From Sulfurovum sp. (GTDB lineage: Bacteria; Campylobacterota; Campylobacteria; Campylobacterales; Sulfurovaceae): DNA of 9,136 bases. Positions 8,451 through 9,136 of the stretch are shown here, piece by piece (position 1 is the first letter of the stretch; every line of letters begins with the position of its first letter). Both the position numbers and the translations under genes were made by a program. The notes below the pieces were generated by a model. It searched no databases, was not told where the DNA came from, and saw nothing but the letters and a program-made list of their open reading frames with translations. The stretch is taken from NCBI GenBank assembly GCA_015661535.1, contig DQVY01000286.1:1-9136 (forward strand). The letters are read 5' to 3'.

Positions 8451-9136
8451 TAGGCAATATCTCCAACCACTTTGGCACAACGCTCACAGGCACACTCCTC
8501 TGAAGTAGCAGTAAATCTCCAACATCTTGGACATTTTGCTGCGCTTGCTTTATGCACTGTAAAGGTTTTTCCTTCTACTTCAAAGGACGCCACTTGCTCA
8601 GAATCAGAAGATGTTTTCATGGCTGAAACCACAAACCAGTCTTCTAAGTTCTTAGCATCGTTAATAGCAAAGAGACTCATATCTCCTGCTATCTCCACCT
8701 CAAGTGTAGATTTCATAAGTTTCTCTTTCTTCAACTTGTCTACTGCTTCTGAGAATTTCACCCTTGCTTCTAAAAGTATGCTGTCATCAAATGATGCTTC
8801 TACCTCTGGTACTGCTGCATAGACAAGGTCAAAGACATTTTCCATGCCATCTTTAAAAAGTGCTGGAGCATACTCGAGTATCTCATCTGCTGTGTAGGTA
8901 AGGACTGGTGCGACAAGACCTAACATTGCCTTAGATATAAGTGCCATGGCTGACTGTGTTGCACGTCTCACCGGATCGTTTTTATCTTCACAATACAGTC
9001 TGTCTTTGGTGATATCCATGTAGATACCTGAAAGTTCATTAGTAATGAAGTAGTTGAGTGTGGCAAAACCTCTGAGGAAATCATATTCGTCAAAAGAGCT
9101 TTTCACCGATGCAAATACTTCACCTGCTTTGGCCAA
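8450..9136 (-). CDS. ileS: Isoleucyl-tRNA synthetase, C-terminal 228 residues (5' part outside window)
   Basis: Class Ia synthetase that charges tRNA(Ile). The fragment covers the helical anticodon-binding domain (start to about fragment residue 110, with FLRGFATLNYFITNELSGIYMDITKDRLYC) and the C-terminal zinc region, CPRCWR (202-207) and CERC (217-220), a CxxC plus CxxC pair typical of bacterial IleRS. Full proteins are about 900 or more residues, so the HIGH and KMSKS catalytic motifs and editing domain lie to the right of the window. The first in-window codon is TTG (Leu), which is internal and not a start. Its TAA overlaps the ATG of the small membrane gene by one base, linking the translation of the two. 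No frameshift or lost zinc ligand is seen. Confidence 0.96.
   Translation of the reverse strand: MAKAGEVFASVKSSFDEYDFLRGFATLNYFITNELSGIYMDITKDRLYCEDKNDPVRRATQSAMALISKAMLGLVAPVLTYTADEILEYAPALFKDGMENVFDLVYAAVPEVEASFDDSILLEARVKFSEAVDKLKKEKLMKSTLEVEIAGDMSLFAINDAKNLEDWFVVSAMKTSSDSEQVASFEVEGKTFTVHKASAAKCPRCWRFTATSEECACERCAKVVGDIA

Noticed and set aside
9134..9136. TTG at the window edge as a start codon
   Set aside because: The sequence is the internal anticodon-binding region of IleRS; the gene continues beyond the window.

Overview
The window is a compact stretch of bacterial chromosome, AT-rich, with every recognisable gene on the minus strand (transcription runs from high to low coordinates). 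The organism is most likely a member of the Campylobacterota (epsilonproteobacteria), probably an environmental sulfur-associated lineage such as Sulfurovum or a relative. This rests on the gene order ileS - small membrane gene - gatA - guaB ... xseB - nitrilase-like, which from memory matches the Campylobacter jejuni order Cj1061c to Cj1056c, on the AT-rich promoters with a good -10 and no recognisable -35, and on direct-sulfhydrylation methionine genes. The genus is inference.

Layout in transcription order. (1) 9136-6976: the 3' end of ileS, a 44-residue single-pass membrane protein and gatA, joined by TAATG and GTGA overlaps; guaB follows after 16 bases. (2) 5513-5340: intergenic region with a REP-like hairpin directly at the guaB stop and a promoter for metY. 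(3) metY, then a 158-base gap (4076-3919) filled mostly by a 99-base nested inverted repeat built of two REP-like hairpins, then metX. (4) metX - xseB - nitrilase-like - ThiF/MoeB-like, each gene overlapping the next by 1 to 4 bases, followed closely by a small lipoprotein gene and ridA. (5) An 84-base gap with a TATAAT promoter, then the start of rplU (ribosomal protein L21), cut by the window edge.

Most of the content is housekeeping: tRNA charging (IleRS, GatA amidotransferase), GMP synthesis (IMP dehydrogenase), methionine synthesis from acetylhomoserine and sulfide (MetX, MetY), exonuclease VII small subunit, imine detoxification (RidA) and the ribosome. Less ordinary points are: a nitrilase-fold protein that has lost two of the three catalytic residues, translationally coupled to an E1-like adenylyltransferase that has lost the zinc cysteines; three hairpins with a GTAG foot typical of RAYT-mobilised REP elements; a methionine module apparently spliced into an otherwise conserved gene cluster; a very small coupled membrane protein; and an EF-hand-like loop in the lipoprotein. 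No RNA gene, CRISPR array or intact transposase was seen, and no gene-free stretch exceeds 300 bases.
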